64,000 nucleotides of DNA, from positions 44,463-108,462 of the forward strand of contig NZ_VUMI01000016.1 in assembly GCF_009696275.1 (NCBI RefSeq). The letters are read 5' to 3'. The DNA comes from Eisenbergiella porci (GTDB lineage: Bacteria > Bacillota > Clostridia > Lachnospirales > Lachnospiraceae). Below, piece after piece: positions 17,940 to 27,656 of this stretch (position 1 is the first letter of the stretch; each line of letters opens with the position of its first letter). The notes beneath the pieces were generated by a model. That model did not search any database. It saw only the letters and a program-made list of their open reading frames with translations, and was not told where the DNA came from. A program made the translations under genes and the position numbers.

Positions 17940-19253
17940 TTACTCTCTTTTTCCTTTTTTCCGTTGGCCGGCTGGTTTCTCCAGTGACAGAACCGCATCT
18001 TTCCCCGCTATGTAACCTGTGGTCCATGCCCACTGAAGATTGTAGCCGCCGCACCTTCCGTCCGCATCCAAAAGCTCTCCCGCCAGATAAAGGCCGGAGC
18101 ATATGCGTGATTCCATATGCCCGTCCACCTCCGTCAGAGGTACGCCGCCCGCACATACCTGGGCATTGGCAAAAGGATTCGTATCCGTCACCTGCACTTC
18201 AAAGCTTCTAAGCAGCGCAAAAACCTTCCTTATGGCAGGAAGATTTTTGCGTTCCGCCCTGTCTCCCATAGAAAGCCCACAAAGCTTTACCGCCGTCTGG
18301 ATAATCTTCTTATTCACCAGGCCGCCAAACAGCACCTCCATACTCCTTTGACGGCAGGACGTGCATTTTTCTTCCATCAGCTCCTGCCACAGAGCCTCAT
18401 TATCCCGGAACCCCGGCAGGAAATCAATGGACGCCTTCACCTGCCTTCCGGCATCCAGCGCGGCAGCGGCAAAACGGCTAAGCTGAAAAACCGGAATCCC
18501 CGAAATCCCATAGTCCGTCAGCTGCAGCTCTCCCTGCTCCTCATAGCTCTCCTTTGTTCCCGGTCCGCTGATCAGGAGCTGTATCCTTGCATCACACCGT
18601 ACCCCTGCCAGTCCCTTCCAGAAGCTTCCCGCACAACGAAGCTGCACAAGCGCAGGCAGCGGCTTAAGGATCGTATGTCCTAAGGCCTTCGCCAGGGCAT
18701 ACCCGCCAAAATCCGCATTTTTTTCACCGGCTATGCTTCCGCAGGCAAGAATCAGCTTCCGAAACAGCCAGTCTTCCCCACCGGCGCGCACCAGGAATTC
18801 CGTATCCCGCCCCTTTTGGGAAACGATTATTTTCTCCACCGCACAATCCGTAACCACCTCAGTTTCCTGCTCCTCCAGGGTAAAACGCAGTGTGTCCAGC
18901 ACGGTGGCCGCCTGCTGTGAAAGGGGATATACATAGCCGTTTCTGTCCATGACCAGCATCCCCATACGCCGGAACTGCTTCAGCGTATCCTGTTCCCCAA
19001 ACTGCGCAAACAACCCGGAAAGTGCCTCCGGATTTTGGCTGCGGTAATATTGCTGCGGATTTTCTACAGAAAAAGACAGGTTGGTTAAATTACATTTCCC
19101 GTTGCCTGTCGCCAGCAGTTTCTTACCCACCCTGTCTTTTTTTTCCAATACTGTGATTTTACAGCTGCCAGAGCTGTCAGCCTGCGCCGCCGATATGGCA
19201 GCCATCAGGCCGGAGGCCCCGCCTCCGATAATTCCAATCTCTCTTCTCCTCAT
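17940..19253 (-). CDS. FAD oxidoreductase of the HI0933 / BaiN family
   Basis: Flavoprotein of 437 residues from ATG 19253. IGIIGGGASGLMAAIS binds FAD at the N-terminus, LATGNGKCNLTN is the family signature, and YNLQWAWTTGYIAG is near the end. Members are variously named aminoacetone oxidase or BaiN, the latter linked to bile-acid reduction in gut Clostridia, but the substrate here cannot be read from sequence. AGGA lies 9 bases before ATG 19253; the frame stays open to 19346 without a clear site. It is followed by the COG2509 flavoprotein. Confidence 0.85.
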   Translation of the reverse strand: MRRREIGIIGGGASGLMAAISAAQADSSGSCKITVLEKKDRVGKKLLATGNGKCNLTNLSFSVENPQQYYRSQNPEALSGLFAQFGEQDTLKQFRRMGMLVMDRNGYVYPLSQQAATVLDTLRFTLEEQETEVVTDCAVEKIIVSQKGRDTEFLVRAGGEDWLFRKLILACGSIAGEKNADFGGYALAKALGHTILKPLPALVQLRCAGSFWKGLAGVRCDARIQLLISGPGTKESYEEQGELQLTDYGISGIPVFQLSRFAAAALDAGRQVKASIDFLPGFRDNEALWQELMEEKCTSCRQRSMEVLFGGLVNKKIIQTAVKLCGLSMGDRAERKNLPAIRKVFALLRSFEVQVTDTNPFANAQVCAGGVPLTEVDGHMESRICSGLYLAGELLDADGRCGGYNLQWAWTTGYIAGKDAVLSLEKPAGQRKKGKRE

Positions 19254-19378
19254 ACAACCGGTTCCTATCCTGTACAAGCGCATATGTCCCGCGCGCTCTT
19301 TACCGTAACATTTCAGACGGCTCCAGATGCCGCTTCCTGGCCTCATTTCAGCCGTCCGAACTGTTATCCATTATAATA

Positions 19379-20005
19379 CTAACTGGAGTAAGACTCAAGG
19401 AAATTATAAAGCTCCGCCTCGCTTCCCACATATTTGAAACGGAGAATTTCCCCCGCCAGCTCTGCGGAAAGGCTCTGCAGCGGAATCCCTGTGGACATAT
19501 ATTTCGTCTTTTTATCAGATTCATATACTACCACATAATTATTTTCCACGGCAAGATAGAACTCTGTACATTTCTTTTTACTTTCGTAATTTTTCTGGAT
19601 TACCACCTCATCGGCTGAGAACCGCTGCACATCCAGGGAAAGAAAGCCTTTATTGAGATCATTTAAAGACGGCGCCGTCTCGTAGCTGTCCATTGCTGAC
19701 AGAAACGCCTCCCTGTCCATGCCGATATACTGTTCCGGAATCGGAAGCTCCTCCTCCGTCCGGCTGGAATCCGCCAAATCCAGGCTCTTTACCACAAAAC
19801 GTGTATCACAGGTAATGATTAAGCCGCCAAGCTCCGCCGCTTCCAGACTTCCCTGCTCCTGCGCCGCTGTTTCCTCCTGTACGATCTGAGGCTGTTCCCG
19901 GCTGGGGTAAAAGAAATCCTGCAGCTTTATGGATGCCAGAAAACCCGCGGCCAGCATAAGCAGCGGATAAATTAAAAATATGCTGATTTTCTTCCACAAA
20001 CGCAT
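19379..20005 (-). CDS. Membrane-anchored BofC-like protein
   Basis: Protein of 208 residues. One N-terminal membrane segment (ISIFLIYPLLMLAAGFLASI, about 7-26) is followed by an outside domain. The region 85-208 (IPEQYIGMDREAFL..., VVIQKNY, NYVVVYESDKK..., FLESYSS) resembles the C-terminal domain of BofC, which in Bacillus sits in the intermembrane space of the developing spore and checks sigma-K activation. This assignment is from remembered pattern and predicted topology, not from a search. No operon partner is close; the inverted repeat at 20085 lies upstream. Confidence 0.5.
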   Translation of the reverse strand: MRLWKKISIFLIYPLLMLAAGFLASIKLQDFFYPSREQPQIVQEETAAQEQGSLEAAELGGLIITCDTRFVVKSLDLADSSRTEEELPIPEQYIGMDREAFLSAMDSYETAPSLNDLNKGFLSLDVQRFSADEVVIQKNYESKKKCTEFYLAVENNYVVVYESDKKTKYMSTGIPLQSLSAELAGEILRFKYVGSEAELYNFLESYSS

Positions 20006-20084
20006 AAGAACCTCCTGCTCTTATATCCCTTTTGTATCAAGTATCAGCATATTTAAGCCAAATTATTCAGCGGCGGGGGAGGGC

Positions 20085-20446
20085 GGTTCTTTCTGCCCTC
20101 AATTGGTTCCGTAGGGCGCAGGTATGTGGGTTGGGGGTTTGTTCCGGCAGGCGGGGAGGGATGGGGGGATTTCCTGTTCCAGTCTCAAAAACGGGGTGTT
20201 TCTAACAGTCCCGGCAGGCCATTCTTCTGCCAGCGCGGCTGAACTCCTCACTGCAGCGGCCTTCAGCCGGCTGCAGTTCGTCAGACAAGCCGCTAAGGGC
20301 GGCAGATGAATGGTCTGTCGGGGCTGTAAGAAACATCACCGTTTTTTCTAATGGAACTGGAAATTCCCCCATCCCTCCCCGCCTGCCGGAACAAACCCCC
20401 AACCCACATACCTGCGTCACGGAACCAATTGAGGGCAGAAAGAACC
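20085..20446 (+). repeat. Long inverted-repeat element, copy A (362 bp)
   Basis: The whole segment folds on itself. The outermost 26 bases at 20085-20110 pair with 20421-20446, and arms of about 85-100 bases pair almost perfectly. The central 180 bases (about 20180-20360) form a less regular core containing CAGCCGGCTG and GCCGCTAAGGGCGGC. The core is closely similar to the minus strand of a second element at 40229-40590 of identical length, while the outer arms differ. G-T mismatches sit so that they become G-U pairs in a plus-strand RNA. Short open frames within it are by-products of the repeat. Confidence 0.85.
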
Positions 20447-20547
20447 TGGGGGTATTGTTAGCGGTAATTTTCTTATTTAGTAATGTGTTGTTTCGTTGAT
20501 TTTTATGTTATAGGAATCATTTCCTTGGGGAAATTTATTTCTTTGGG

Positions 20548-22571
20548 TTAATTTAATTCTGTAATTTGAATTGGCAGTTGGTTTTTCATTTGCAGGAGGA
20601 TTGTTTTTTGTTTTTCTTTAATGCGGATGGTGGCATCTTTTCCGTTAAGGTCAAATTTTACGTTTTCTATTGTTGGTGTGTCTTTTCTTATTTCAATAAG
20701 GTGGCAGAATATGGCTTGTTTTCCGGAGGTACGTTCTATTAGATAAGTGATTTTTTCATCTGACGGATTTCCGGGGCCCAGTCCCTGGTAAAGGTGGTGG
20801 TTCTGTTGGCCGGCGTAGAGTGTGGTGTAAATGTCCTAGGTTTGGTATGTGTTAATGAGTTCTTGGCTGGCGGCCAGGGGTCTCATTTTTTCCAGGAAGC
20901 AAAAGGGCGGTTTTTGTGAAAAGGGGGTAACAGCGGCGGTTGCGGGGGTTTTGCAGGCCTGGCCGTTGAAATGCATCACCCAGTCTATCTGGTGCGGGCG
21001 GTCTGCTTGTACCACAAATACTTCCGCCAGCCATTTGGGATTCCAGAAAAGCCTGCGGTTCATGTATACGCCGTCGTATATTTCTTCTTTCCACAGCCTG
21101 GGGGCATTGCTGTCGGGACGGGGGCGTGTGTCTTTTGAAAAGTCGGCTTCGGCTTCCAGGTATATGCCTTGTTCCTTTAGCTCATATCGTACCAGTCTTG
21201 CATTTACCGGAGGTTGGTTGCTTTCATCGATGACTGCCGTATTGTGTGTGGCTGTGTTTTTGTAATATTGATAATGCATGGGGGCGCCGTAGCCGCAGGT
21301 TCCCAGATCAGAGGCAATGTCAGTGCCAAATGCGCGCAGTGTAATGGCCAGCTTGTCAAAGTGTTCGTGTTCTCCGGCATATGGACCGTGTCGAAAGCAA
21401 AGGCATGTGTTGCCATTTTCACACAGCATGGTCAGTCCGCCGCCGTTTTGGGCAATGTAGCTTTCTTTTAGCTTTTCCTGCTTTGTGTATAATGTTTCCG
21501 GTCCGTATAGAAAGGCTTCTGTGTTTAAGCTGCGGGGGGTTCCCTGGTATGATTTTTTAAGTATGTCATGTATTCCGTCAACAGGGAAGTTTGATGCGGC
21601 AAATTCCAAAATCTGATATTCTTCCATTCCGCCCTGTGACAGCTGTGCATCATTGATAACAGGCAGAGTCCCGTCTTCCTGTATGTAGCGCAGAATACAG
21701 GAGATCATTTTCGGGTAGTTGGGATGTCCCAGCAGCCCATGTTGTGTGCGGCGGGCGAATTTTTCATAGGTAAAAAAGCACTTCAGAGCGTACATATGAT
21801 ATGAAAAAGCGCATTCATACCACATTCCATCCTCCAGGACGCCTCTGTCCAGCTGGTCCTTCAGTCCATATTTATCATAGACGGCAATTTTTATGCAGTC
21901 TTTTCTGTCCAGTATGATGCCCAGCATTCCCAATGCCGCTCCAATCACAACGGCGTGATTGTGAATCTGTTTTTCCGTGTATTTCAGTAAAAATTCAGCG
22001 GCAGGGAGAAACAGGCCTTCACAGATGGTTTTCTTTTCTTCCGCAGACAGCTGGTCCTGAATTATATCGTATGCAGTATTGCCTCGTCCAGCGTCTGGGC
22101 CTCGGCCTTTCCGGGGCCGTTGCATGGTATGTTTCCATGGATTTCATAGCCTGCATAGTATTTTGCATAGGTTAGTAATATCTGCTTTACCTTTTCAAAA
22201 TATTCCTTTTCATTTGTGAGGAAGAATAATATGCCCATATTTACGCTTTGGATCGCATTCTGGTTGTGGATATGGCTCCACCAGGCGCCATGGAAGGGTT
22301 CGCCGTGATAAATTTTCCCGCATCTTGGGCATCGGTGTTCCTTTTCATTGTTCCTGTTAAATTCCAGCGCTGCCGAACAGTCCGGACAATAGTAATATAG
22401 GATCCAGTTTCCGATTCCTTTTTCGGGGACCTGAATCCGGCTGGTAAATACAGCCTTAACTTCCTCCTGTAAATGCCTGACAAGTGCAGGATTATTTTGT
22501 ATCCGTTTTCGATATTGTTCTATTTTTTTTGAAAATTGGATCATTATGTGTTCTTCCATCCTTTCCGGCAA
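20548..22571 (-). pseudogene. Heparinase II/III-family polysaccharide lyase, disrupted
   Basis: About 670 codons of one lyase gene, broken twice. The first part (22571 to about 22090, with a zinc-ribbon-like CPDCSAAL...HRCPRCGK and NPALVRHLQEE) runs to TLDEA, then loses frame by a net 1-base deletion near 22080-22095. The same protein continues in another frame as AYDIIQDQLSAEEKK. That part holds GPYAGEHEHFDKLAI and ATHNTAVIDESNQPPVNA, which are catalytic-domain marks, to an in-frame TAG at 20838-20836. Beyond the TAG the frame stays open and protein-like for 95 codons to TAA at 20548. An intact enzyme would cleave uronic-acid polysaccharides. Confidence 0.8.
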
Positions 22572-22595
22572 AATTTTTTATTTTATAAAGTAAGC

Positions 22596-22629
22596 CCTTA
22601 TAAACGGTGTACCTGCACTGTTTATAAGG
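22596..22629 (-). terminator. Hairpin between flippase and heparinase genes
   Basis: 14-bp stem (one G-T pair) CCTTATAAACGGTG / CACTGTTTATAAGG, with a 6-base loop, lying in the 112-base gap. The minus-strand tail is GCTTACTTTATAAAA, moderately T-rich. It probably ends the flippase transcript. Confidence 0.45.
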
Positions 22630-22683
22630 ACTTCTCTGTAAAAATATAATTATCACAGGTCTGTAACCGGCAGGGGTCGGGGG

Positions 22684-24348
22684 CTACATCAGATGGAGCG
22701 CCCTGGCGGCTGTGATCAGTATCTCTCCTGCGGGGATATCTTTGAGGTCTCGTTCTGTAATGCCGTGGAGGGCAAGGAGAAGGACGAGGTATATGATGGT
22801 TCCGAGGATGAGGCAGAGGATGGTCATGGCCATGCTGCCCATTTTTTCGGTAAGGAGCTTGTTTATCAGGAGGATAATCACGCCTGATACGGCTGCGGAG
22901 ATGACAGGGGTGCCTATCATACGGCCCCAGTCAATGCGCAGGGATATCCGCCGTTGTACGGACAGGAGGTTCAGGATAAAAAGCAGGGCATACAGGACGA
23001 TGGTGGAAATGAGGACGGCGGTGATGCCCAGTTTCGTGCTTTTAAGAAGGATGTACAGGGTGATGATATGGACGAGGAAGGCGATCGCTGAGTTGACGAG
23101 GACGTTCCTTTCCCGTTCAAGTCCCTGGAGTATGCCTGCCATGGCCATGGAAAGGGCCTGGAATATGATGGCGATGCTTCCGATGCGCAGAAGCGCGGCG
23201 GGAAGTTCCAGGTTTCCTGTTTTAAACAGCGCCGGCATCAGGGTGTCCGCCATGATGGCAAAAAAGGCGGCTGCAGGCAGGGCAAGCAGGACGGCCAGGC
23301 GGAGGAGCAGCTGAGCCTTTTCCTTGAGGCGGCCGATGTTCATGCTGGCGTTGGAAACGGACATGGCCGGTACGAGGGATGCGCATATGGAGGTAATCAC
23401 GATAATGGGCATTCCTGACAGGATTCTGTATTTTCCGGCATAAACGCCCCACTGGACTATGGTATCCTGTGATTTGGAGCTCATTTTCAGGAACATAATC
23501 TGATCTGCAATGACACTGCCCTGGGTTACCAGCGCAATGAGAATTACCGGAAAAGAGGTGAGCAGGAGGATGCGGATCAGGCGGTGGTAGCTTTCAGTGC
23601 CTTTTCCCATGTCCTTTCGCTCTTTTTTACGGAAGCTGCTTTGGAACATGAAAAATACCACCAGGAGAAACAGAAGTGGTACCAGGCTTCCGATGACAAG
23701 GCCAAGGATGCCGCCTGCGGCGCCGAAGGCCTGTTCGTAATTGGGGTTCTGAAGCAGGGCTCCCACCTTGCTGCCGTACTCTCCCATTTTTCCGGCGGCT
23801 ACAAGCATTACAATAAGACAGAGCACTTCTTCCAGGAAGCGGGAAAGCGCCGTGGGAACCATCGTACCCATGCCCTGGAAAAAGCCTCTGTAGAGTCCAA
23901 GTACCGAAGCAAAAATAAGATTTACCGCAAGAATTTTCATAGCGATGGCGCTCATGGGTTCTCCGAGAACCCTGCGTGAAAGCACATCGGAAAGAAGGAA
24001 CATGAGCAGTGCGCATATCAGGCCCGAACCGGCTGTCAGGCCCATGGAGACATTCCAGACCCGCCTGGTATTGCGGAACTGTCCTTTGGAGCACCGGGCT
24101 GCCGTCATTTTAGCCACAACGGCGGGAGCGGCATAGCCGCAGAGTAAAAAGAAAAATGTGTAGGTATCAAACGCCATGCTGTAGTAGGCGTTTCCGTTAT
24201 CTCCGATCATATTGGTCAGAGGTATTCTTTTAATCATGGCAATCAGACCGGCCAGGCCGCTGCAGACGGCAAGAAAAGCGCCGCCTCCTCCGGCCGGTCT
24301 GTCGTTTCTTCTTCTTTTTTTCTTATGGTTATTCGCAGCCATCTTCAT
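22684..24348 (-). CDS. SpoVB/MurJ-type lipid-linked oligosaccharide flippase
   Basis: Polytopic membrane protein of 554 residues with about 14 hydrophobic segments after a very basic N-terminus (HKKKRRRNDR). The layout and SMAFDTYTFFFLLCGYAAPAVVAK, GLYRGFFQGMGTMVPTA and MSVSNAS blocks fit the polysaccharide transporter / SpoVB branch of the MOP superfamily. Such proteins move undecaprenyl-linked wall or cortex precursors across the membrane. Whether it serves the spore cortex or vegetative wall cannot be decided. The ribosome binding site is weak. Confidence 0.85.
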   Translation of the reverse strand: MKMAANNHKKKRRRNDRPAGGGGAFLAVCSGLAGLIAMIKRIPLTNMIGDNGNAYYSMAFDTYTFFFLLCGYAAPAVVAKMTAARCSKGQFRNTRRVWNVSMGLTAGSGLICALLMFLLSDVLSRRVLGEPMSAIAMKILAVNLIFASVLGLYRGFFQGMGTMVPTALSRFLEEVLCLIVMLVAAGKMGEYGSKVGALLQNPNYEQAFGAAGGILGLVIGSLVPLLFLLVVFFMFQSSFRKKERKDMGKGTESYHRLIRILLLTSFPVILIALVTQGSVIADQIMFLKMSSKSQDTIVQWGVYAGKYRILSGMPIIVITSICASLVPAMSVSNASMNIGRLKEKAQLLLRLAVLLALPAAAFFAIMADTLMPALFKTGNLELPAALLRIGSIAIIFQALSMAMAGILQGLERERNVLVNSAIAFLVHIITLYILLKSTKLGITAVLISTIVLYALLFILNLLSVQRRISLRIDWGRMIGTPVISAAVSGVIILLINKLLTEKMGSMAMTILCLILGTIIYLVLLLALHGITERDLKDIPAGEILITAARALHLM

Positions 24349-24440
24349 CCGTATCGCAATCCTATCATCAAGTCTTTTCTATTTTTCTTTTCTATTTGTC
24401 GTTTTTATTTTGTGCATTAAACACAGCGTCAGCAGTTCAG

Positions 24441-24473
24441 ATAACGGAACTGTTGCGGGACAGTTGCCGTTAT
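24441..24473 (-). repeat. Hairpin after ybeY
   Basis: ATAACGGAACTGT pairs with ACAGTT-G-CCGTTAT (one bulged G) directly after the ybeY stop codon. It lacks a T tail, so termination is uncertain. It may protect the 3' end. Confidence 0.3.
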
Positions 24474-24982
24474 CAGTCGGTAATATCTCTCGTAATTCCC
24501 AGCACGTCCAGGACATGGTTCTGTTTTTCTTCCATTACGGCTGCTTCCTGTAGTTCCATATGGTCATAGCCGCACAGATGAAGCATGCTGTGGGCCACAA
24601 GGAACGCAAATTCACGGCGTATGCTGTGTCCGAAGCTCTCCGCCTGTTCCAGTATCCTGTCACGGGAAAGAATAATATCTCCCAGAATCAGTTCTCCGCT
24701 GTCAGGCTGGAAGCAGTCTGCTTCGTACTGCTCCGCCGCGTTAAAATCCGCCGGGGCTTCAAAGGGGACGTTGGGGAAGGACAGCACGTCCGTTTCCCTG
24801 TCAATATTTCTGTATTCCCGGTTGTAAAGCCTTATGCCTTCATTATCGGTAATGAGGATATTCACTTCCGTTTCATATGGGCAGCTTTCCTCTTCCAGCA
24901 CCTCCAGGACGACCTGCCCGGCAACCTTTTCGGGGTCGAAGGGAAAGACATAGTCGGTTTCATTTTCTACAAATATGGTCAT
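24473..24982 (-). CDS. ybeY: Endoribonuclease YbeY
   Basis: Single-strand endoribonuclease needed for 16S rRNA 3'-end maturation and 70S ribosome quality control. The zinc motif HSMLHLCGYDHME near residue 135 carries the three conserved His. It has 169 residues, family length. Its start overlaps the phoH stop by 4 bases (ATGA), the usual phoH-ybeY pairing. Confidence 0.95.
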   Translation of the reverse strand: MTIFVENETDYVFPFDPEKVAGQVVLEVLEEESCPYETEVNILITDNEGIRLYNREYRNIDRETDVLSFPNVPFEAPADFNAAEQYEADCFQPDSGELILGDIILSRDRILEQAESFGHSIRREFAFLVAHSMLHLCGYDHMELQEAAVMEEKQNHVLDVLGITRDITD

Positions 24983-26016
24983 CTGGCAAATCTTCCTTTC
25001 CCCTTTTTACGGGCATTATCCTTCGTTTCCCTCTGCGGCTTTGTGCGTTCCCTGGAAAGCTCGCGGTTTTCATAGGTTTCGTATGCCTTTACGATTTTCT
25101 GCACCAGGGGATGTCTGACGACGTCCCGGCTGGTCAGGGTACAGAAGGCGATATCGTCGATTTTCTGCAGTACCTTCTCCGCTATGTCAAGGCCGGATTT
25201 CACACCGGGCATAAGATCCTTCTGTGAGGAATCACCGGTTATAATGACCTTGGAGCCGAAGCCGATTCTCGTCAGGAACATTTTCATCTGGGCAGGCGTG
25301 GTATTCTGCGCCTCATCCAGTATGATATAGGCGTTGTCCAGCGTGCGGCCGCGCATATAGGCAAGAGGCGCCACCTCGATCAGCCCTTTTTCCATGTTTT
25401 TTACAAAGCTTTCCGCGCCCATGATCTGATAGAGGGCATCGTAGAGAGGGCGCAGGTACGGGTCAACCTTGCTCTGCAAATCGCCGGGCAGAAATCCCAG
25501 CTTCTCTCCCGCTTCAATGGCGGGGCGGGTGAGGATAATCCGTTCCACCTCGTTGTTCTTAAATGCCGTAATTGCCATAGCCATGGCCAGATAGGTCTTG
25601 CCTGTGCCGGCAGGGCCCATACCGAAAACGATCATATTCCTGCGGATCGCATCCACATACTGCTTCTGTCCCAGCGTTTTCGGCTTAATCGGCTTTCCGC
25701 TCACCGTATGGCAGATAAGATCGCCGTCTATTTCTAAAAGTGCGTCATTGTTGCTTTCCATACTCATCTCAATCGCATAATCCACATTCTGTTCCTGAAT
25801 CTGGTTTCCCCTTTTCGATAATTCCAGAAGCTGGTTCAGAATGGCTGCGGTCTGCTCCACATGCTTCCTCGAACCGGTAATCCGGACGCCTCCGTCCCTG
25901 TCAACTATGGTGACCGACAGATATTTCTCCAGCTTCTTCACATATTTATCGTATTCGCCGAACACATTCAGAATATGTCCGGCTTCCATTTCAATTATCT
26001 CTTCAAACTGCTCCAT
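24979..26016 (-). CDS. PhoH-family ATPase
   Basis: PhoH-like protein of 345 residues, thought to act in RNA metabolism beside YbeY. It has an N-terminal KH-like region (about 1-100), Walker A GMGPAGTGKTYLAMAMA near 130, the DNAYIILDEAQNTTPAQMK Walker B block near 220, and a basic C-terminal tail (NARKKGKGRFAR). I take ATG 26016 (MEQFEEIIEMEAGH), 5 bases after the yqfD stop; an in-frame extension to 26097 only overlaps yqfD. Confidence 0.92.
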   Translation of the reverse strand: MEQFEEIIEMEAGHILNVFGEYDKYVKKLEKYLSVTIVDRDGGVRITGSRKHVEQTAAILNQLLELSKRGNQIQEQNVDYAIEMSMESNNDALLEIDGDLICHTVSGKPIKPKTLGQKQYVDAIRRNMIVFGMGPAGTGKTYLAMAMAITAFKNNEVERIILTRPAIEAGEKLGFLPGDLQSKVDPYLRPLYDALYQIMGAESFVKNMEKGLIEVAPLAYMRGRTLDNAYIILDEAQNTTPAQMKMFLTRIGFGSKVIITGDSSQKDLMPGVKSGLDIAEKVLQKIDDIAFCTLTSRDVVRHPLVQKIVKAYETYENRELSRERTKPQRETKDNARKKGKGRFAR

Positions 26017-26020
26017 ATAT

Positions 26021-27271
26021 TTACTGACTGCTCCCGGGTTCCGTCTCATTTTCAACCGCAGGCTGCTGTTCCTGTACAGGCTGTGATTTACCGTCATTTC
26101 CCTGCACGGTCATATAGCCGTCCATCACCAGCATATTGCCCACTGCTTCTATTTTAACATCTTTTTGTATTATTTGTACCCCTTTTTCTTCTAAACTTAC
26201 TATATTTTTTGAAAGTGCTTCATTCAGCATGGATTCCGCCTTTTTTTCCTGATAAACCGCTTCTACTGGAAGATATTCCCTGTGTACTACAAAGCCGTAA
26301 TAAAAGGGAAGGTAGATCTGGTTTAAGATGCACAGCTGGCGGCTGTCAAGTATGGTATCGTATTTTACAAATCTGCACTCTCCCAGCTTCAGTATGTAGC
26401 GTTTATGTCCCAATGAAAAAAACAAATCCTTCTTTTCCCGGTTGGTATAGTTTTTATATTCATACAGAAGCGGCTGTTCTTCATGTACAGGGATTTCATA
26501 AACCAGGGCCACATCCGCGTCCGCATGGCAGAACTGGTATTCCCGCACCGTCCCGTCATCGGCCATGACCGGCACTGCTCCGGAAACCAAGATGTCTCCC
26601 TTCTGCACGCTCGTGCCTTCCGTCACCTTTGGCACCCCCTGTCTTGTGAGGATGGATACTACCACGCCGTCCTGTGTGGCCACCAGATTGCTTCCGGGCC
26701 AGTTTTCCTTGTCATCCTCCGTCTCTTCCTCCACGGCCAGATCGTTTTCCTTGATTTTAACAATAAAATGGGTGCCCTCTATCCTGGCCGAGGTCCAGGT
26801 AATTATATCGAAATTTTCCCGAAGCCCCGCCTCCAGGGCTTCGATATCCACCTTATTTTTGGCCACGCCGTAATCCACGCCGTTCTCCGCAAGGAAATCC
26901 AGAAGCACATCATCCGTAATAGATATATTCCCTTCAAAATCAATGGCCCATACAAACTGGGACATGGCGATAAGAAAGGCCAGACAGCAGGGAAGCCCCA
27001 GGGCAAAGACCTTTCTTTTCCGCATTTTCCATATAAAAAAAGGCAGCCCGTATCGTTCCAGAACGGCTGCCCTTGTTCCGGTCTTTTTTACAATCGGCCG
27101 CAGCTTGTAGAAATCGGACAGGCTGATATACATGGTATAGCAATCCTCCTGCCTGGCAATGTCCCACAGCAGAATGTGGTGATTGCTGCACAGATTCATA
27201 AACCGCTCCGGAGAATATCCCCATACCTTTATCTTCAGATACCCCCGCAGATACCGGAAAAATTCCTTCAT
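26021..27271 (-). CDS. yqfD: Sporulation protein YqfD
   Basis: Protein of 416 residues with one clear membrane segment (VFALGLPCCLAFLIAMSQFVWAI, about 86-108) and a large outer region. The latter includes AENGVDYGVAKNKVD and a beta-rich part (VSILTRQGVPKVTEGTSVQKGDILVSG). This is the YqfD/SpoIV stage-IV-like family found in spore formers, expressed in the mother cell and required for proper sporulation; the molecular role is unknown. The order yqfC-yqfD-phoH-ybeY is conserved in Firmicutes and is seen here with short gaps. Confidence 0.9.
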   Translation of the reverse strand: MKEFFRYLRGYLKIKVWGYSPERFMNLCSNHHILLWDIARQEDCYTMYISLSDFYKLRPIVKKTGTRAAVLERYGLPFFIWKMRKRKVFALGLPCCLAFLIAMSQFVWAIDFEGNISITDDVLLDFLAENGVDYGVAKNKVDIEALEAGLRENFDIITWTSARIEGTHFIVKIKENDLAVEEETEDDKENWPGSNLVATQDGVVVSILTRQGVPKVTEGTSVQKGDILVSGAVPVMADDGTVREYQFCHADADVALVYEIPVHEEQPLLYEYKNYTNREKKDLFFSLGHKRYILKLGECRFVKYDTILDSRQLCILNQIYLPFYYGFVVHREYLPVEAVYQEKKAESMLNEALSKNIVSLEEKGVQIIQKDVKIEAVGNMLVMDGYMTVQGNDGKSQPVQEQQPAVENETEPGSSQ

Positions 27272-27292
27272 GCCTATTATCCCTCCATGGTG

Positions 27293-27646
27293 TCAAAGAT
27301 AGCGGATACACTGTATATTTCCGATTATCTTCATGTCCTCGTTGGTATAATAATCAATGACCAGCCCGCCTCCGCAGATAGCGATCTGTCCGGTTTTTGC
27401 CTGCAGTATGATTGACTCCGTGGTATACTCGATAATTCCCTTGTAATTTTCCACCCACAGCTCGTGATTTCCCGTCATGGTGAGGATGGAAGCCCCAAGA
27501 AGCATATCCTTGGGCAGCTTCAGGGACTCCACAAGCTGCTCCTTCCTGCCCGGGGCGGAGCTTTTTTCCAGTACGCTTTTCTTTCCGGTTATACTTTTCT
27601 TTTTAAATACATTAGATTTTCTACTCATATTGCAGTATATGAGCAT
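27293..27646 (-). CDS. yqfC: Sporulation protein YqfC
   Basis: Small protein of about 117 residues ending in the conserved YqfC core: LPKDMLLGASILTMTGNHEL, VENYKGIIEYTTESIILQ and IDYYTNEDMKIIGNI. The N-terminal part is Lys/Ser-rich. The start is uncertain: ATG 27646 has GAGGGG close upstream, while ATG 27628 (MSRKSNVFKKK) is also possible. It is the first gene of yqfC-yqfD-phoH-ybeY and 10 bases after the MBL hydrolase. Confidence 0.85.
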   Translation of the reverse strand: MLIYCNMSRKSNVFKKKSITGKKSVLEKSSAPGRKEQLVESLKLPKDMLLGASILTMTGNHELWVENYKGIIEYTTESIILQAKTGQIAICGGGLVIDYYTNEDMKIIGNIQCIRYL

Positions 27647-27656
27647 TTTCCCCTCT

